Notes: generated by a model not told the origin, from the letters alone. Positions 38,409-48,774 are shown, counted from the stretch's first letter. The stretch: DNA of 64,000 nt from CAWGAJ01 sp963820545 (GCA_963820545.1 CAWGAJ010000001.1:2418001-2482000); one strand, 5' to 3'. Made by a program: numbers and translations.

Positions 38409-39983
38409 ATGGCATCGCATGATAAACCCGACGCAAAAAAAATATTGCGGCGCAAGTTCATCGAACGAATCGGACTAAGCGCCGCAGTGGGCAGTGTTGC
38501 TGGGAATATCAGCCTGCCTACCTTGGCCTGGGCGGACGAAGACCATTCAGGACCGATCGATTGCGGCCCGCCGCCGATGGCCAAGCCGCAGTTTCGCACC
38601 GGCGGCGAATCGTTTCCTCCTTTGCCGCTGCCGGCCACGCCGCTCCGGCGGAGCGAAAAGAAACGTCCGCCCAGCCCGCCGGCGCTGGTGGGCAAAATGG
38701 CCATGGGGCCGGAGCGCTGGATCACCAAGGATGGCAAGCGCGTGCAGTATCGCGACTGGATGACCGATCCGGCCGACGTCCAGAGTCTGCTCGCCTGGAC
38801 CTCGGCTAAGCTGGGGATCAATTACCGGGGGAGCGAGGCCGATTTTGAGCATTTTTCTTTCGATCCCCGCGAGCTGCCGGCCTTGCTCTTTGCCGGACAC
38901 AATACTTTCGAGTTGTCCGATGAGATCCGCCAAAAACTCGCCCGCTACGTGATGGACGGCGGCACGATCATCGCTGATGCCTGCTGCGGCTGGAATGACT
39001 TTATCGAGTCGTTTCGCCGTGAAGTCGAGTTGATGTTTCCCGGCCGGCCGCTCAGGAAACTGACGCGCGACGATCCCCTCTACGCTTCATATTATAAGCT
39101 GGGCAACCTGACTTATAAGAAAGCCGACGGCTCCACTTTTGTCGAAGACCCTTGTCTGGAAGGGATAAATATTGGTTGCCGCGCGGGCGTGATCTTTTCG
39201 CCCCGCGATCTTACCTGCGGCTGGGACGGCCATGAGCATCCCCGCGGCGTTCGCGTGATTATCGACCAAGCCCGGCAGGTCGGGGCCAACATTGTGACCT
39301 ACATTCTCGGCTCGTTCCAGTTGGGACGCTTCCTCAGTTCGACCAAGGTTTATCACGAATCCGCCGCTCCCACGCGCGACGATTTTGTTTTCGCGCAGAT
39401 CATCCACGACGGCGACTGGGATCCCGATCCCTCGGGCGTGCACAACCTGCTGAAATTCGCCCGAGACAACTCCACGCTGGAAGTGAAGTTCAAACGAGAA
39501 AACGTGCGCCTAAAGGATCCTAACACGGCAACTTATCCCTTGTTATATATCACCGGACATTACGATTTCATCTGGAGTGCTGAAGAGGAGGCGGCCTTGC
39601 AGCGTTATCTGAAGGCGGGCGGGCTCTTGCTGGCCGATTCCTGCTGCGGACGCATAGCCTTTGACATGGCCTTGCGCCGGGAAATGGCCAAGGTGCTGCC
39701 CGAGAGACAACTGGAAAAATTAACCCTTGATCATCCCCTTTATCACTGTCATTATGACATTAAGCAAGTGGATTACACGCCCCGCGTGCGCGAGGATTTC
39801 GGCGCCTTATACGCGCCGCCGTTGGAAGGCATCACTATCGACGGCCGATTGGCGGTTATTTATAGCCGCTTCGATCTGGGCAACGGTTGGGAACAGTTTC
39901 CGCATCCCTATAGTTACGGCCTGAAAGACGAATCGGCGCTGCAAATCGGCACGAATGTGCTGGTGTATGCCGTTACGCATTGA
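38409..39983 (+). CDS. Tat-exported protein with two DUF4159 domains
   Basis: 524 residues. The N-terminus has LRRKFIERIGLSAAVG, a twin-arginine-type signal. Two copies of a DUF4159/GATase-like module follow: PALLFAGHNTFELSDE with GGTIIADACCGWNDFIESFR (about 160-300), and PLLYITGHYDFIWSAEE with GGLLLADSCCGRIAFD (about 370-520). Each has the paired CC and a downstream DHPLY/DDPLY motif. DUF4159 proteins co-occur with MoxR/DUF58/VWA genes, as here, on the opposite strand to them. GAGG lies before the ATG. Biochemical role unknown. Confidence 0.88.
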   Translation: MASHDKPDAKKILRRKFIERIGLSAAVGSVAGNISLPTLAWADEDHSGPIDCGPPPMAKPQFRTGGESFPPLPLPATPLRRSEKKRPPSPPALVGKMAMGPERWITKDGKRVQYRDWMTDPADVQSLLAWTSAKLGINYRGSEADFEHFSFDPRELPALLFAGHNTFELSDEIRQKLARYVMDGGTIIADACCGWNDFIESFRREVELMFPGRPLRKLTRDDPLYASYYKLGNLTYKKADGSTFVEDPCLEGINIGCRAGVIFSPRDLTCGWDGHEHPRGVRVIIDQARQVGANIVTYILGSFQLGRFLSSTKVYHESAAPTRDDFVFAQIIHDGDWDPDPSGVHNLLKFARDNSTLEVKFKRENVRLKDPNTATYPLLYITGHYDFIWSAEEEAALQRYLKAGGLLLADSCCGRIAFDMALRREMAKVLPERQLEKLTLDHPLYHCHYDIKQVDYTPRVREDFGALYAPPLEGITIDGRLAVIYSRFDLGNGWEQFPHPYSYGLKDESALQIGTNVLVYAVTH

Positions 39984-40002
39984 CCCCTGAAAGACCACAA
40001 TC

Positions 40003-43000
40003 ATGTCGCCCGAGGCCGAGACAGTTATTGAGCGGCTCGATGCCATCCGGCAAAAATGGTGGTTCTTTTCGCTTTTAAGCACCTGCGTGCTGGCGGCTTG
40101 CGCGTCATTTGGGCTGATGCTGGTTTTCATCCTCGGCGATACTTTTTTGTTGTTTTCGCAAGGGATTATCAGGGCACTATTTTTCACCTGGCTGGCCGCG
40201 ACTGCCGCTCTGCTGTGGATTGTGGGGCGTCGCCTGCTGCTCGGCGAGCGCGGTTTGGAGGGCACCGTGCGCCGCGTGGAGTCTGAATTTCCCCAACTGG
40301 GTAACAATCTGATTAATCTTGTGCAATTAGCCGAAGAGCACGCAAGCGGCGATCCGGCGTTTTGCCAGGCGGCGATCCATCACGCGGCCGAGCAAGTCGA
40401 TCGAACGAGTTTCGACGCCGCGGCCAAGGACCAGTCTCGTTGGCTGCGCTTGCGCCACTGCATGCAAACGCCCCGCGATATGGCCGAATTGCTGGTATTG
40501 CTGAGCGTTTTGATCGCCGTGGCCTTGATCTCTCAACAATATGTTCCCAATTGGGAATCATCGGTGCGCCGCTTGCTCTCGCCGTGGGAGTATGTGCCCT
40601 CGGTGGGCAGAGTGGGCCTGATCGAGGTCGCGCCCCAGGACGCCGAAATACTGATCGGCGGTAGTCAGGAAATCATCGGGCGGATCAACAATCCTCAAGG
40701 CACGGCATACGACGCTGTTATTTTCATCAAGCCCGAAGGCGAGCCGGAATTCTCCCTGCCCCTGGCGAGCGACGAAAAACACCGATATTACAAGCACACC
40801 TTATCTTCACTCCAGAAGGCCGTGCAATATCGCCTGGAAATCGGCGATTCGCAAACGCCGATCTACACCATCAAAGTGCGGGAAAAGCCCGTCGTCTCGG
40901 AAGTGGCAGTATGCTATCGCTTTCCCGCTTATCTCAACCGCCAGGATGAGACCATAACGCAAAAAACCGCCGACTTGGAGGCCCCCCAGTTTTCCGTGGC
41001 CCAATTGCGGATTCGACCTTCAGTACCGGTGGCAAAAGGGTATATTCAAATCGAAGGCAAGCAGATCCTCGGCCGCGTCGAGGAGCGCGGCAACTCACTG
41101 ACGGTCGAATTGCCGCTTTTGAAAAACGCCAGTTTCACGATTAATCTTTTCAACGACGCGGGCCATACCGATCCTGATCCGCGCGTGAACAGCATCCGGG
41201 TCATTGCCGACAATCCGCCCACGGTGGAACTGCTGAAGCCTGCGCAACAGAGTACCGCGGTCCTTGGCGCCGAGCGCCGGTGACGATTCGCGCCAGCGAC
41301 GATTACGGCGTGGGCCGACTTCGCTTGGAGATGAAAATCCAAAACCGAGAGGTTCAGGTCGCTTCGCGGGAAAATATTATATCTGCAGAAACCCCGGGCC
41401 CCGGCAGCGTAAATTCAACACTTGCCCCGGGCACTCAGCCAATTGTCGTTATGCAATGGACCGACTTTGAAAACAGCACTGCCGTGGTGCGGCATTATAA
41501 CTTGCATCTAAAGCCCGATAAATTCCAAATCGGGCAGACTGTTTTGATGCGGGCCGTGGTTTGGGACAACCGGTCACTAAACAATTGGGGATTGGAGCTA
41601 AAACCGCAAGAGGCCGCCACCGGCTGGCACACTGTGAAAATCATTGCTGAAGAGGCCAAAAACTCGGCCGCGCTGGAGCAAATCGAAAGTCTGCGCGGGG
41701 CGGTGTGGAAGATTCTGGAACAACAGATTCGCGCCCGGATTGTCGCCGCCGGTGTACTCCAGACCCGGCAATTGTCGGAGCGGAACAATAAATCGGCCGA
41801 GGTGCGCGGGCAACAGATTGAGATCCAAAAATCCACAGTCGCAGTCGTCGAGTCCGTGGGCCAGTCCGATTCCAAGGAGCGGCAAATCATCAAACGCGCG
41901 CTCGGCAACCTGGCCTTCGGCGACATGCTCGCGGCGGTCCGGCAAGGCGATGAACTGTTGAATATGAAGACGCTGGAGGAATTCGACCGGCCCACGACCG
42001 AGCTTATGGGCGCTCAAGATCGCATTATTGAGGTTTTGCGCAAGTTGCTCGACGTATCGCGACTTGCCCAGAATGAACTGCTATCGGAAATGAAGAAACG
42101 TCCCGGCGGCGATCTGCCCGACGAGGTGAAACAAAAGCTGGAAGATGCCCGCGACAAACTCGATAAATTCCTCAAGGAGCAGAAAAAGATCATCGAAGCC
42201 AGCGAAAACCTGGCCAAGAAGCCGGTCGACGATTTTACCCGGCAAGAGGAAGAATTGCTGAAAACCTTGGCCGTGGCCGAGGACGATTGGTCCAAGTTCA
42301 TCAAGGAATTGCATTCCGACCTGAGCAAACTGCCCGAGCAGGATTTCGCCAATCCAACGCTGCTAAAGGAGGCAGTGGAGATCCAAAACGAATTGAAAAT
42401 GGCCGAAGACGCCCTGTTGAAAAAGTCGGTCGACATTGCCGTACCCCTGGAACAGTTGGGCTATGAGATGGCCGAGGAAATGAAAACCAACCTCGAAAAA
42501 TGGCTGCCCGATAGCCCTGATCGCGAAAAGTGGAGCCAGGAAGAATCGCTTACCGACATGGACAAGGAAGCCCCCATGGCCGAGTTGCCGGGCGAATTGG
42601 AAGACCTTGTCGGCGAACTGATGGAGCAAGAAGAAGACCTATTCGATGAAATGGATGATATATCCAGCAGCGCCGCGGATTCGCTCGACAAGGGTGCCGG
42701 CTGGGATGCAGCGGACGGACCGATCTCCAATATGAGCGCCAAGGGAGTGACCGGCAATCGGCTGCCCAATACCAGCGAGATCGGCGGCCGCGCGGGCGAA
42801 GGCCGGCAAGGCAAATCGAGCGGCGAGTTCGTGGGCGATGAGGCGGTGGGCAAAGGCGGTCGCAATACGCCCAGCCGATTGACTCCCGATCCGTATTTGA
42901 AGGGTCAGATCAAAGATTTCAGCAAGCAGCCGGCAGGCGGGTCCACCGGCGGCGGCAAGGAAAGCGGCCAGGGCGGCGAAGGGCTCGAAGGACCTGTTCC

Positions 43001-43412
43001 GCGCGCGCCCGGCCCGCGCGATTTACAGCACTTGGCCGATAAACAGGCCGCGCTCCGCAACAAGGCCGAAGCAGTTGATCTGCAACTCCAGGTGGCCAAT
43101 TTTCATCACACCGACCTCACAAAGATGATCGCGGTCATGGCCCAGATCGAAATAGACCTCAAATCCGGCCGCTACCAAAATGCCCTGCGCCAGAGGCATG
43201 TGCTTGCCGAAGGACTGGGCAACGTCAAGCAATATCTCGAAGGCGAGTTCGAGGTGCGCCGCGATACCACCGCCAATCTGCCCGCCGATGTGCAAAAAGA
43301 AATTCTCGGCGGTATGCAAGATCCCTCGCCGCGCGGCTGGGAAGAACTCAATCGCCAGTATTTTGAGAGCCTTTCAGGCGGTACTGGGGAAAATAGAACC
43401 AAATCAAAATAG
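40003..43412 (+). CDS. Large DUF4175-like membrane protein, frameshifted
   Basis: About 1,136 residues once joined. Two N-terminal membrane helices (STCVLAACASFGLMLVFIL, ALFFTWLAATAALLWIV) precede a region with RRVESEFPQLGNNLINLVQL, a third helix near residue 170, then extracytoplasmic beta domains, a long coiled-coil part (about 560-800) rich in Glu/Lys/Leu, and a Gly/Ser-rich low-complexity stretch before a final helical domain. The break near 41273 (VLGAE then APVTIRASDDYGV) fits a lost G. It follows the DUF4159 gene by 19 bp and is surely co-transcribed. Family typical of planctomycete MoxR clusters; function unknown. Confidence 0.82.
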
Positions 43413-43440
43413 ATAAAAACTCCCCTGGAAGAGGGTTAGC

Positions 43441-43573
43441 GTCTTTGTTTGAGGTTTAAGCGCGTTTTGCGCATCAAGTACAGTAGTTTGTTCAGTATGT
43501 AAAGCCGCGACGGGCACCAACCGAAGGTTGGTCGGTCGCGATTTGGTTGCGGCCGTCAGGCCGCGCTAGGGTG
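43441..43573 (+). repeat. Dispersed 110-130 bp repeat, copy 2
   Basis: Matches 22393-22509 on both flanks, with a longer hairpin gggcaccaaccgaaggttgg in the middle. Lies in the gap between the DUF4175-like gene and mnmE. Confidence 0.65.
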
Positions 43574-43581
43574 AGGGCAGA

Positions 43582-45076
43582 TTACTTTCCCACGCAAAAG
43601 CGGCTGAAAATCCGCTCCAGCACGTCGTCGGCATAGACCGCGCCCACGACCTTGCCCAATTCTTCCAAGGCCACGCGGATTTCCGCGGCGATGAATTCTT
43701 CACCGCCTATCTGGGGACTGTCCCAATTTTCCGGGCACCGTGCGATCAGCACGGTCGGCGAAAATGGGACTGTCCCCTTATAATGTCGGGCAATATCTAG
43801 TGCGTTTCTTAGACTTTGTCCGGCATGATAAAGCGACTGGTGACAGCGCACGGCAGTACCGGCAACCACCTCGCAATCGGCCGCTTGCGCGTCGAGCACC
43901 GCACTCAGCAACTCATCCCGCAGTTGATCAAGTCCTTCGCCGGTGATGCTGCTTGTCATTACCGTCCTGGCGAGCGGCCGGCGTAAGTCGGCTGAGGCGG
44001 CTTGGGCGTCTGAACCAACGCCTGATAAAACAGCATCCATCTTTGTCCAAACGACAATCCGATGCAAATCATCGCGCCGGGCAAGCTGGGTTTGTTCCCA
44101 AGCGTCCAGGGGCCGGGTGGCATCGAGACAGAGCAATCGCACCTGGGCCCGACGGATTTGTTCCGTGGCAGCCTGTTGGGCCGCTCTTTCGGGCAATTCA
44201 GATGCAGCGGCTGGATGGCCGGAATCTGCTTTAAGCCCGGCCGTGTCGATGAGTTGGCACTTTAGCCCTTCGAAATCCAATTCGGCAACAAGATAATCGC
44301 GGGTCGTGCCCGGCAGATCGGAAACCAAGGCGTGCGTTTTGCGCGTCAGGGCATTGAACAAACTGCTTTTGCCGGTGTTTGGCTGGCCCACAAGCACCGC
44401 CTTAATATCTGTTTGCACTGCGCCGCGCGACTCCATCTGGGCTGCCAATCGGGCAACATTTTCCACTGCCTCGGCAAGCCGAATTTGCATGTCCTGGGCG
44501 GTAATAAAAGGCAAATCCTCATCAGCAAAATCAAATCCGGCTTCCAGATGGGCGAGCAGTTCCAGGATCATGTCACGCAGATCGTGCAAAGGTCCTGCCA
44601 GACCGCCGGCCAGTTGATCCACCGCGACTTTGAACTCCTGCTGATCGGCGGCGTCGATTACGCCCAGCACGGCCTCGGCCTGTGTCAGATCGATCCGGCC
44701 GCTGAGAAACGCCCGCAGCGTAAACTCCCCTGGCCCGGCCATTCTCGCCCCCGCCGCGCAAAGCGATTTCAATAAGGCGTCCAACAGCGGCGGAGAACCC
44801 AGCGTGTGCAGTTCGGCCACCATCTGACCAGTGTAACTGCGTCGCTGGGGCCAGAGATACAAATCGCAAGGCAGCGGCGCACTGAGGCCGTGTATGTGCA
44901 ACGAACCAATAACAGACTGGGGATGTCTGGGCGGCTGAAGTTTACCCTGATCGCTTGCTTTGAAACACTGCCTCCAGGCAAGGTAAAACATTCGGGCCGC
45001 TGAGGCGTACAATACCCCGTGCCGCGCCACCAGGCGCCGAAGCAATGGCGGCAATGGTGTCGTCCAGGGGAAACAT
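43582..45076 (-). CDS. mnmE: tRNA modification GTPase MnmE, frameshifted, with in-frame palindromic insert
   Basis: With MnmG forms (carboxymethyl)aminomethyl-uridine at tRNA wobble positions. The real start is ATG 45076: MFPLDDTIAAIASAPGGAAR and GIVRLSG, the MnmE N-terminus, in another frame from the rest. The switch near 44960 needs two missing bases or one extra. After it: GPGEFTLRAFLSGRIDLTQA, G1 GQPNTGKSS, G2/G3 PGTTRD and DTAGL, the G4 motif as TKMD, and C-terminal FSRFCVGK with the catalytic Cys. A type 1 palindromic element inserts about 22 residues (GTVPFSPTVLIAR...) in the C-terminal helical domain. Confidence 0.92.
43713..43777 (-). repeat. Palindromic element type 1, longer form, in frame in mnmE
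   Basis: About 65 bp with the same ends (ggggactgtcccaattttcc and cgaaaatgggactgtcccc) and an inner hairpin accgtgc-gatca-gcacggt. On the minus strand it encodes GTVPFSPTVLIARCPENWDS in the C-terminal helical region of MnmE, a place where other MnmE proteins have no such insertion. Confidence 0.75.
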
Positions 45077-45079
45077 TAG

Positions 45080-45107
45080 AGGTCAGAGATCAGAGGTCAG
45101 GGGAACG
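45080..45107 (+). repeat. Heptanucleotide repeat (aggtcag)n
   Basis: aggtcag, agatcag, aggtcag, gggaacg, directly upstream of the mnmE start. Confidence 0.6.
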
Positions 45108-45129
45108 AGGAATATAATGATAATATCTT

Positions 45130-45153
45130 ATTCCCACGCTCCGGCGTGGGAAC
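45130..45153 (+). repeat. GTTCCCACGCTCC palindrome
   Basis: ttcccacgctccggcgtgggaa, related to 19798. Between yidC's end and mnmE's start on the minus strand; could end yidC transcription. Confidence 0.5.
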
Positions 45154-45184
45154 ACTGAACATTTATTTCATTCTTCTCATCGCT

Positions 45185-47575
45185 TTATTTTTTTCCTTTG
45201 TTTTTTTTGAATTTCACCGCGTCGCCGTCTGAAGATCCAGGAGAGGCACTTCGGGCGCCTGTCTTGGCCGAAATGCCGGTGCCGGTCACGGGCTTGGTTT
45301 TGGGTAAAAACCGCCGTTCAGCTAAGCCCCAGATCGTCGAGGCGATAAAGTATATGCACAATCCGCTGGCCACCTTAAAGAACATTATGCCCATGAAAAT
45401 CATCATGTATTGCATGACTTTTTGTTGCATGGCGGCCTGTTCATCGGCCGCCGGCGGCATGAATTTCTTCTGTTGCCAGATAAACAAAATGATAGTCAGG
45501 ATGGGTAAAATGTTGAAAAAAGGCCCTAATCCCAAGAAACCCTGGGCACTGTTGATAAACGCGGGCATGAAGGGGCTCCAATCAAAGAGCATGTCGGGCG
45601 CGGCCAGGTTCGAGCACCAGCGTAGGGCATGGGAAATGAGCGGAGCGTCTCGCAACTCCACGTCGACCATCAACGAACGATAGAGCCCGATAAAGATCGG
45701 CAGTTGAATGAACAGCACCAGGCATCCGCCGAAGGGATTGTAATTGTGCTTGCGGAACAATTCTTGTTGGGCCTTGGAGCGGGCTTCGAGATCCTTTTTA
45801 TATTTTTCGGTGATGCGTTTGATCTCGGGTTGCAGTTCCTGCATTTTTTGCGCGGCCAGGGCCTGTTTGATGCTCAGCGGGAACATGCAGCCGCGCACCA
45901 GCACGGTCAAGAGGATGATTGCCAGTCCGTAGTTCCGCACCACAAAAACAAACGCGTGCAAGATCCACGACATGCACATAGCCGGCCCGGCATAGATGGG
46001 CCAGCCGTAATAAATCAGTTCGCTTAAGCCGTATTGCGTTAAAAGCGGCGGCCTTTTTGGGCCGGCGAATATCTGGAAATCATGTAGAAACTCCTGGCCG
46101 GGTTTCAATTCGTGCGCCAGGCTGATCACGCGGAATGAAGTATTCGTCAGATTCACATGATCTTTATCGTACTTTCCCACGCGGAGCGCTTGCGAAGCGG
46201 CGAACCAAATATCAGCGGGATTGGCCTTTTGCGGAATCATCACCACGGAGAAGTATTGGGCATCCACGCCGATATAGGTCAAGGGCTGATCCGGCCAGGG
46301 AAGGCCCAGCTTATCGCTGGCGATCGTGGGACAGCCGACCATTTTCGGCACGCCCTCATCGAACGAGGCCACCACGTCGCGCAGCCCGGCGCCGCCCCAA
46401 TTGCGGCTGACTTTGTAGGCATACCACCAGCCTTCGGTGGGCAAGCCGTTGGGGCCGTCCATGCGATACGCCACCTTCCTCACGGTTTCGCCTTGATTGA
46501 CGATCTTGAGGGAAAACTCCAAGTTATATGCCTTGTAATCGGGATCGGCGAGCGATGCCTGGGGAACTATGGCCAAACGATAGGTCTTGAAGATTTCCAA
46601 ACCATATTGGGGCAGTTTCTTGGAAAAAACAACGTGCGTTTGATCGGCCTCGATGATTTGCCAGGTCGTGTTGCGCAGCGCGACGTCTTTTAGTTCGCGT
46701 CCCAATTCGACGGGCTCATCCGTTTTATCGTCGGCAATGCGCTGGTCGTCGATCTGTTGCAAGGTCAACAAAAAAGACGACGGATCGTTGTTTTCCAGAG
46801 CGACGACCTCCAGCGGACGCCGGGTAAGTGTGGTCGTGAGCTTTTGTTCTTTGCCGTCGCGAAGAATCTTTACTTCAATTTTCTGGCCCGGCCTGGTGCT
46901 TTCTAAGACGCCTTTTACGCCTTCCGCTTTTTCCCAGGGCTTTGCCAGTACGCCGACTTTACCTTCCAGGGAGGCATAAGAGACTATTGGCTTGCCATTG
47001 ATTTCCTTGATCACGTCGCCCACTTTGATCCCCGCCTTGGCCGCGGGCGTGCCCGCGCCAACCACTTGCACCGGCAAGCCCGATCCTTGCATGGTTTTGT
47101 CCATCACCAGGTAGCCAAGATAGCCGCTGCGGTCGTCGATGTCGCAATCACGGGGGCTGTTTAGTTCAATGCGGACCAGGGCCGCGCCGCGGTTGCTGAG
47201 CGTCGCTAACATGCGATAAGGATCGTGGGAATCGGCCGAGCCCAAGCTGACCCATTTTTCGGGGACAACTGGTTCCTCGACCACGCCGACCTGGGGCGTT
47301 TTTTCCTCCGCTACTTTCTGCTCTTGATTTTTTTCCTCGGCCGACGGCGTTTGTTCCGCGGCGGGTTGGACCTGTTGCGGTTTAATCTCGCCTTGGACCG
47401 GGGCTGCGGCGCTTCTCCGGCCTTCTCGTCTTTTCCGGCTTCCTTTTTTGCAACGGCCTGGCGGTTCGCCTCGGTTTTTTTCGCGGGCGGAGGATACAAA
47501 CGCTGGATGAGCAGCAAAGTAGCCCGTAAAAATGGCAAAAGCAAGCACCAGAAACAGCACAAAACGTCGTTCCAT
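45185..47575 (-). CDS. yidC: YidC membrane insertase with embedded PDZ domain; two compensating frameshifts
   Basis: 796 residues from ATG 47575. First helix RFVLFLVLAFAIFTGYF, then a linker, a periplasmic beta domain interrupted at about 165-255 by a PDZ domain (GTPAAKAGIKVGDVIKEING), and the conserved five-helix insertase core from about residue 540 (VRGCMFPLSIKQALAAQKMQ, PFGGCLVLFIQLPIFIGLYR) with a Lys-rich tail KFKKNKGKK. Residues about 21-57 look out of frame: the alternative frame reads LLLIQRLYPPPAKKTEANRQ and KEAGKDEKAGEA, a normal YidC linker. So indels near 47518 and 47410 probably cancel each other. Inserts and folds inner-membrane proteins. Confidence 0.92.
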   Translation of the reverse strand: MERRFVLFLVLAFAIFTGYFAAHPAFVSSAREKNRGEPPGRCKKGSRKRREGRRSAAAPVQGEIKPQQVQPAAEQTPSAEEKNQEQKVAEEKTPQVGVVEEPVVPEKWVSLGSADSHDPYRMLATLSNRGAALVRIELNSPRDCDIDDRSGYLGYLVMDKTMQGSGLPVQVVGAGTPAAKAGIKVGDVIKEINGKPIVSYASLEGKVGVLAKPWEKAEGVKGVLESTRPGQKIEVKILRDGKEQKLTTTLTRRPLEVVALENNDPSSFLLTLQQIDDQRIADDKTDEPVELGRELKDVALRNTTWQIIEADQTHVVFSKKLPQYGLEIFKTYRLAIVPQASLADPDYKAYNLEFSLKIVNQGETVRKVAYRMDGPNGLPTEGWWYAYKVSRNWGGAGLRDVVASFDEGVPKMVGCPTIASDKLGLPWPDQPLTYIGVDAQYFSVVMIPQKANPADIWFAASQALRVGKYDKDHVNLTNTSFRVISLAHELKPGQEFLHDFQIFAGPKRPPLLTQYGLSELIYYGWPIYAGPAMCMSWILHAFVFVVRNYGLAIILLTVLVRGCMFPLSIKQALAAQKMQELQPEIKRITEKYKKDLEARSKAQQELFRKHNYNPFGGCLVLFIQLPIFIGLYRSLMVDVELRDAPLISHALRWCSNLAAPDMLFDWSPFMPAFINSAQGFLGLGPFFNILPILTIILFIWQQKKFMPPAADEQAAMQQKVMQYMMIFMGIMFFKVASGLCIYFIASTIWGLAERRFLPKTKPVTGTGISAKTGARSASPGSSDGDAVKFKKNKGKK

Positions 47576-47595
47576 ATCAGTTCCAATCAAAGGAT

Positions 47596-47664
47596 CCAGG
47601 GTTCGGGGTTCAGAACTCCTGTGGAAAATCGAATCCTGAACCCTGAACCCTCAACTCTGAACCC
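47596..47664 (+). repeat. Heptanucleotide repeats (tgaaccc)n
   Basis: ccagggt, tcggggt, tcagaac, then cgaatcc, tgaaccc, tgaaccc, tcaactc, tgaaccc. Fills the gap between the phosphoesterase gene's end and yidC's start. Confidence 0.65.
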
Positions 47665-47666
47665 TG

Positions 47667-48449
47667 CTAACGCCCATCGCGGAGTCGGTCCCCTAGGAAG
47701 TTGTCCAATTCCGATATTTCATAGATTTTGGCGATGGTTTTTTCGAAGGGGTATTCCACCCTGCGGAAGCGCACAACTTCGTCCTCCAGAACCGCGTAAC
47801 ACGCCCGGGGATCGCCGTCGCGAGGTTGACCGACCGATCCCACGTTAATCATCACCTTCTCCTTGGCGAAACGGTATTCGTGATTGATTTCCTCGGGGCT
47901 GAAGAAGTTGAAATTTTCGGTAAACACGCCGGGCACGTGGGTGTGGCCTTGAAAAACATACTGGGGTACAAGGGCGAATATTTTTTCCAGTTTGCGCTTG
48001 TTGTAGATATCCTCGGGAAACACATATTCATTAAGCGGGTTTCGCGCCGAACCGTGCACAAAGAGGAGTTTGCCGCCGTTTTCCTGATAGGTGCGGGGCA
48101 ACTCGCCCAAAAAATCCCAACGCCGCTGACGCTCGGCGCTCGGGCCGCCGGCGTTTTCCAATTGGTTGCGGGTCCAAAAGATCGCCCTTTCGGCGCCGGA
48201 GTTGAACCCCTCGGGATCGAAAAAGCGTCCCTGGTCATGGTTTCCCAGCAGGCAAACCTGACAGTTCATGATTTCATCGATCACTTCCCGGGGATTAGGA
48301 CCGTATCCGACCAGATCGCCAAGACAAAAAATTTCCGTGATGCCTTGATCTCGGATGTCGGCCAGAACCGCTTCGAGACTCTCGATGTTGCTGTGGATAT
48401 CGCTAATCAGGGCTCGTTTCACGCTGGCAAATTTCGGTAGGGATTGCAT
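47667..48449 (-). CDS. Calcineurin-like metallophosphoesterase
   Basis: 260 residues. Two-metal site motifs in order: SDIHSN, GDLVGYGPNP, LLGNHD, LFVHGS, GHTHVPG, all conserved. The fold is that of the YfcE/MJ0936-like phosphodiesterase family; the physiological substrate is unknown. GTG 48422 (VKRALISDIHSN) would give the length usual for relatives, so the true start may be there. Upstream of yidC and mnmE on the same strand. Confidence 0.9.
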   Translation of the reverse strand: MQSLPKFASVKRALISDIHSNIESLEAVLADIRDQGITEIFCLGDLVGYGPNPREVIDEIMNCQVCLLGNHDQGRFFDPEGFNSGAERAIFWTRNQLENAGGPSAERQRRWDFLGELPRTYQENGGKLLFVHGSARNPLNEYVFPEDIYNKRKLEKIFALVPQYVFQGHTHVPGVFTENFNFFSPEEINHEYRFAKEKVMINVGSVGQPRDGDPRACYAVLEDEVVRFRRVEYPFEKTIAKIYEISELDNFLGDRLRDGR

Positions 48450-48554
48450 TGACTGGAAGGGGGCTGGCTAGCCACGAGCACACAGTGTATTGTTGCACGT
48501 GGGGACGGTCAAGTCGAGATGCCGAAAGCCCCGCCCGTTTTTTTAATTGGAAAA

Positions 48555-48705
48555 AGTCCCCTCTCCCTCTAGAAGAGCACTATAAAGAAATGGCCCCTCT
48601 CCCTCCGAGAGAGACTGTTAACAAGAAAAGTCCCCTCTCCTTCCGGGAGAGACTGTTTATAAGAAAGGTCCCCTCTCCCTCCGGGAGAGGGTAATGGTGA
48701 GGGTA
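48555..48705. repeat. Tandem CCCCTCTCC...GAGAG repeat
   Basis: Four units of roughly 35-40 bp, each with cccctctccctc and a complementary gagag arm, separated by actgttaacaagaaa-like spacers; the last unit (ccctccgggagaggg) is the most complete palindrome. The 325-bp gap 48450-48774 contains nothing else recognisable; the tsaB promoter must lie at its right end. Confidence 0.6.
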
Positions 48706-48774
48706 AATAATCCGTAAATCCCTGTAAATTCCCTCTAAAGATAGTATTGCTGTAGGTTTTTTTGGGTACCAATT

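Noticed and set aside
48555..48705. CRISPR-like array between the phosphoesterase and tsaB
   Set aside because: Spacers are similar to each other and units are unequal; it is a tandem palindromic repeat, with no cas genes.
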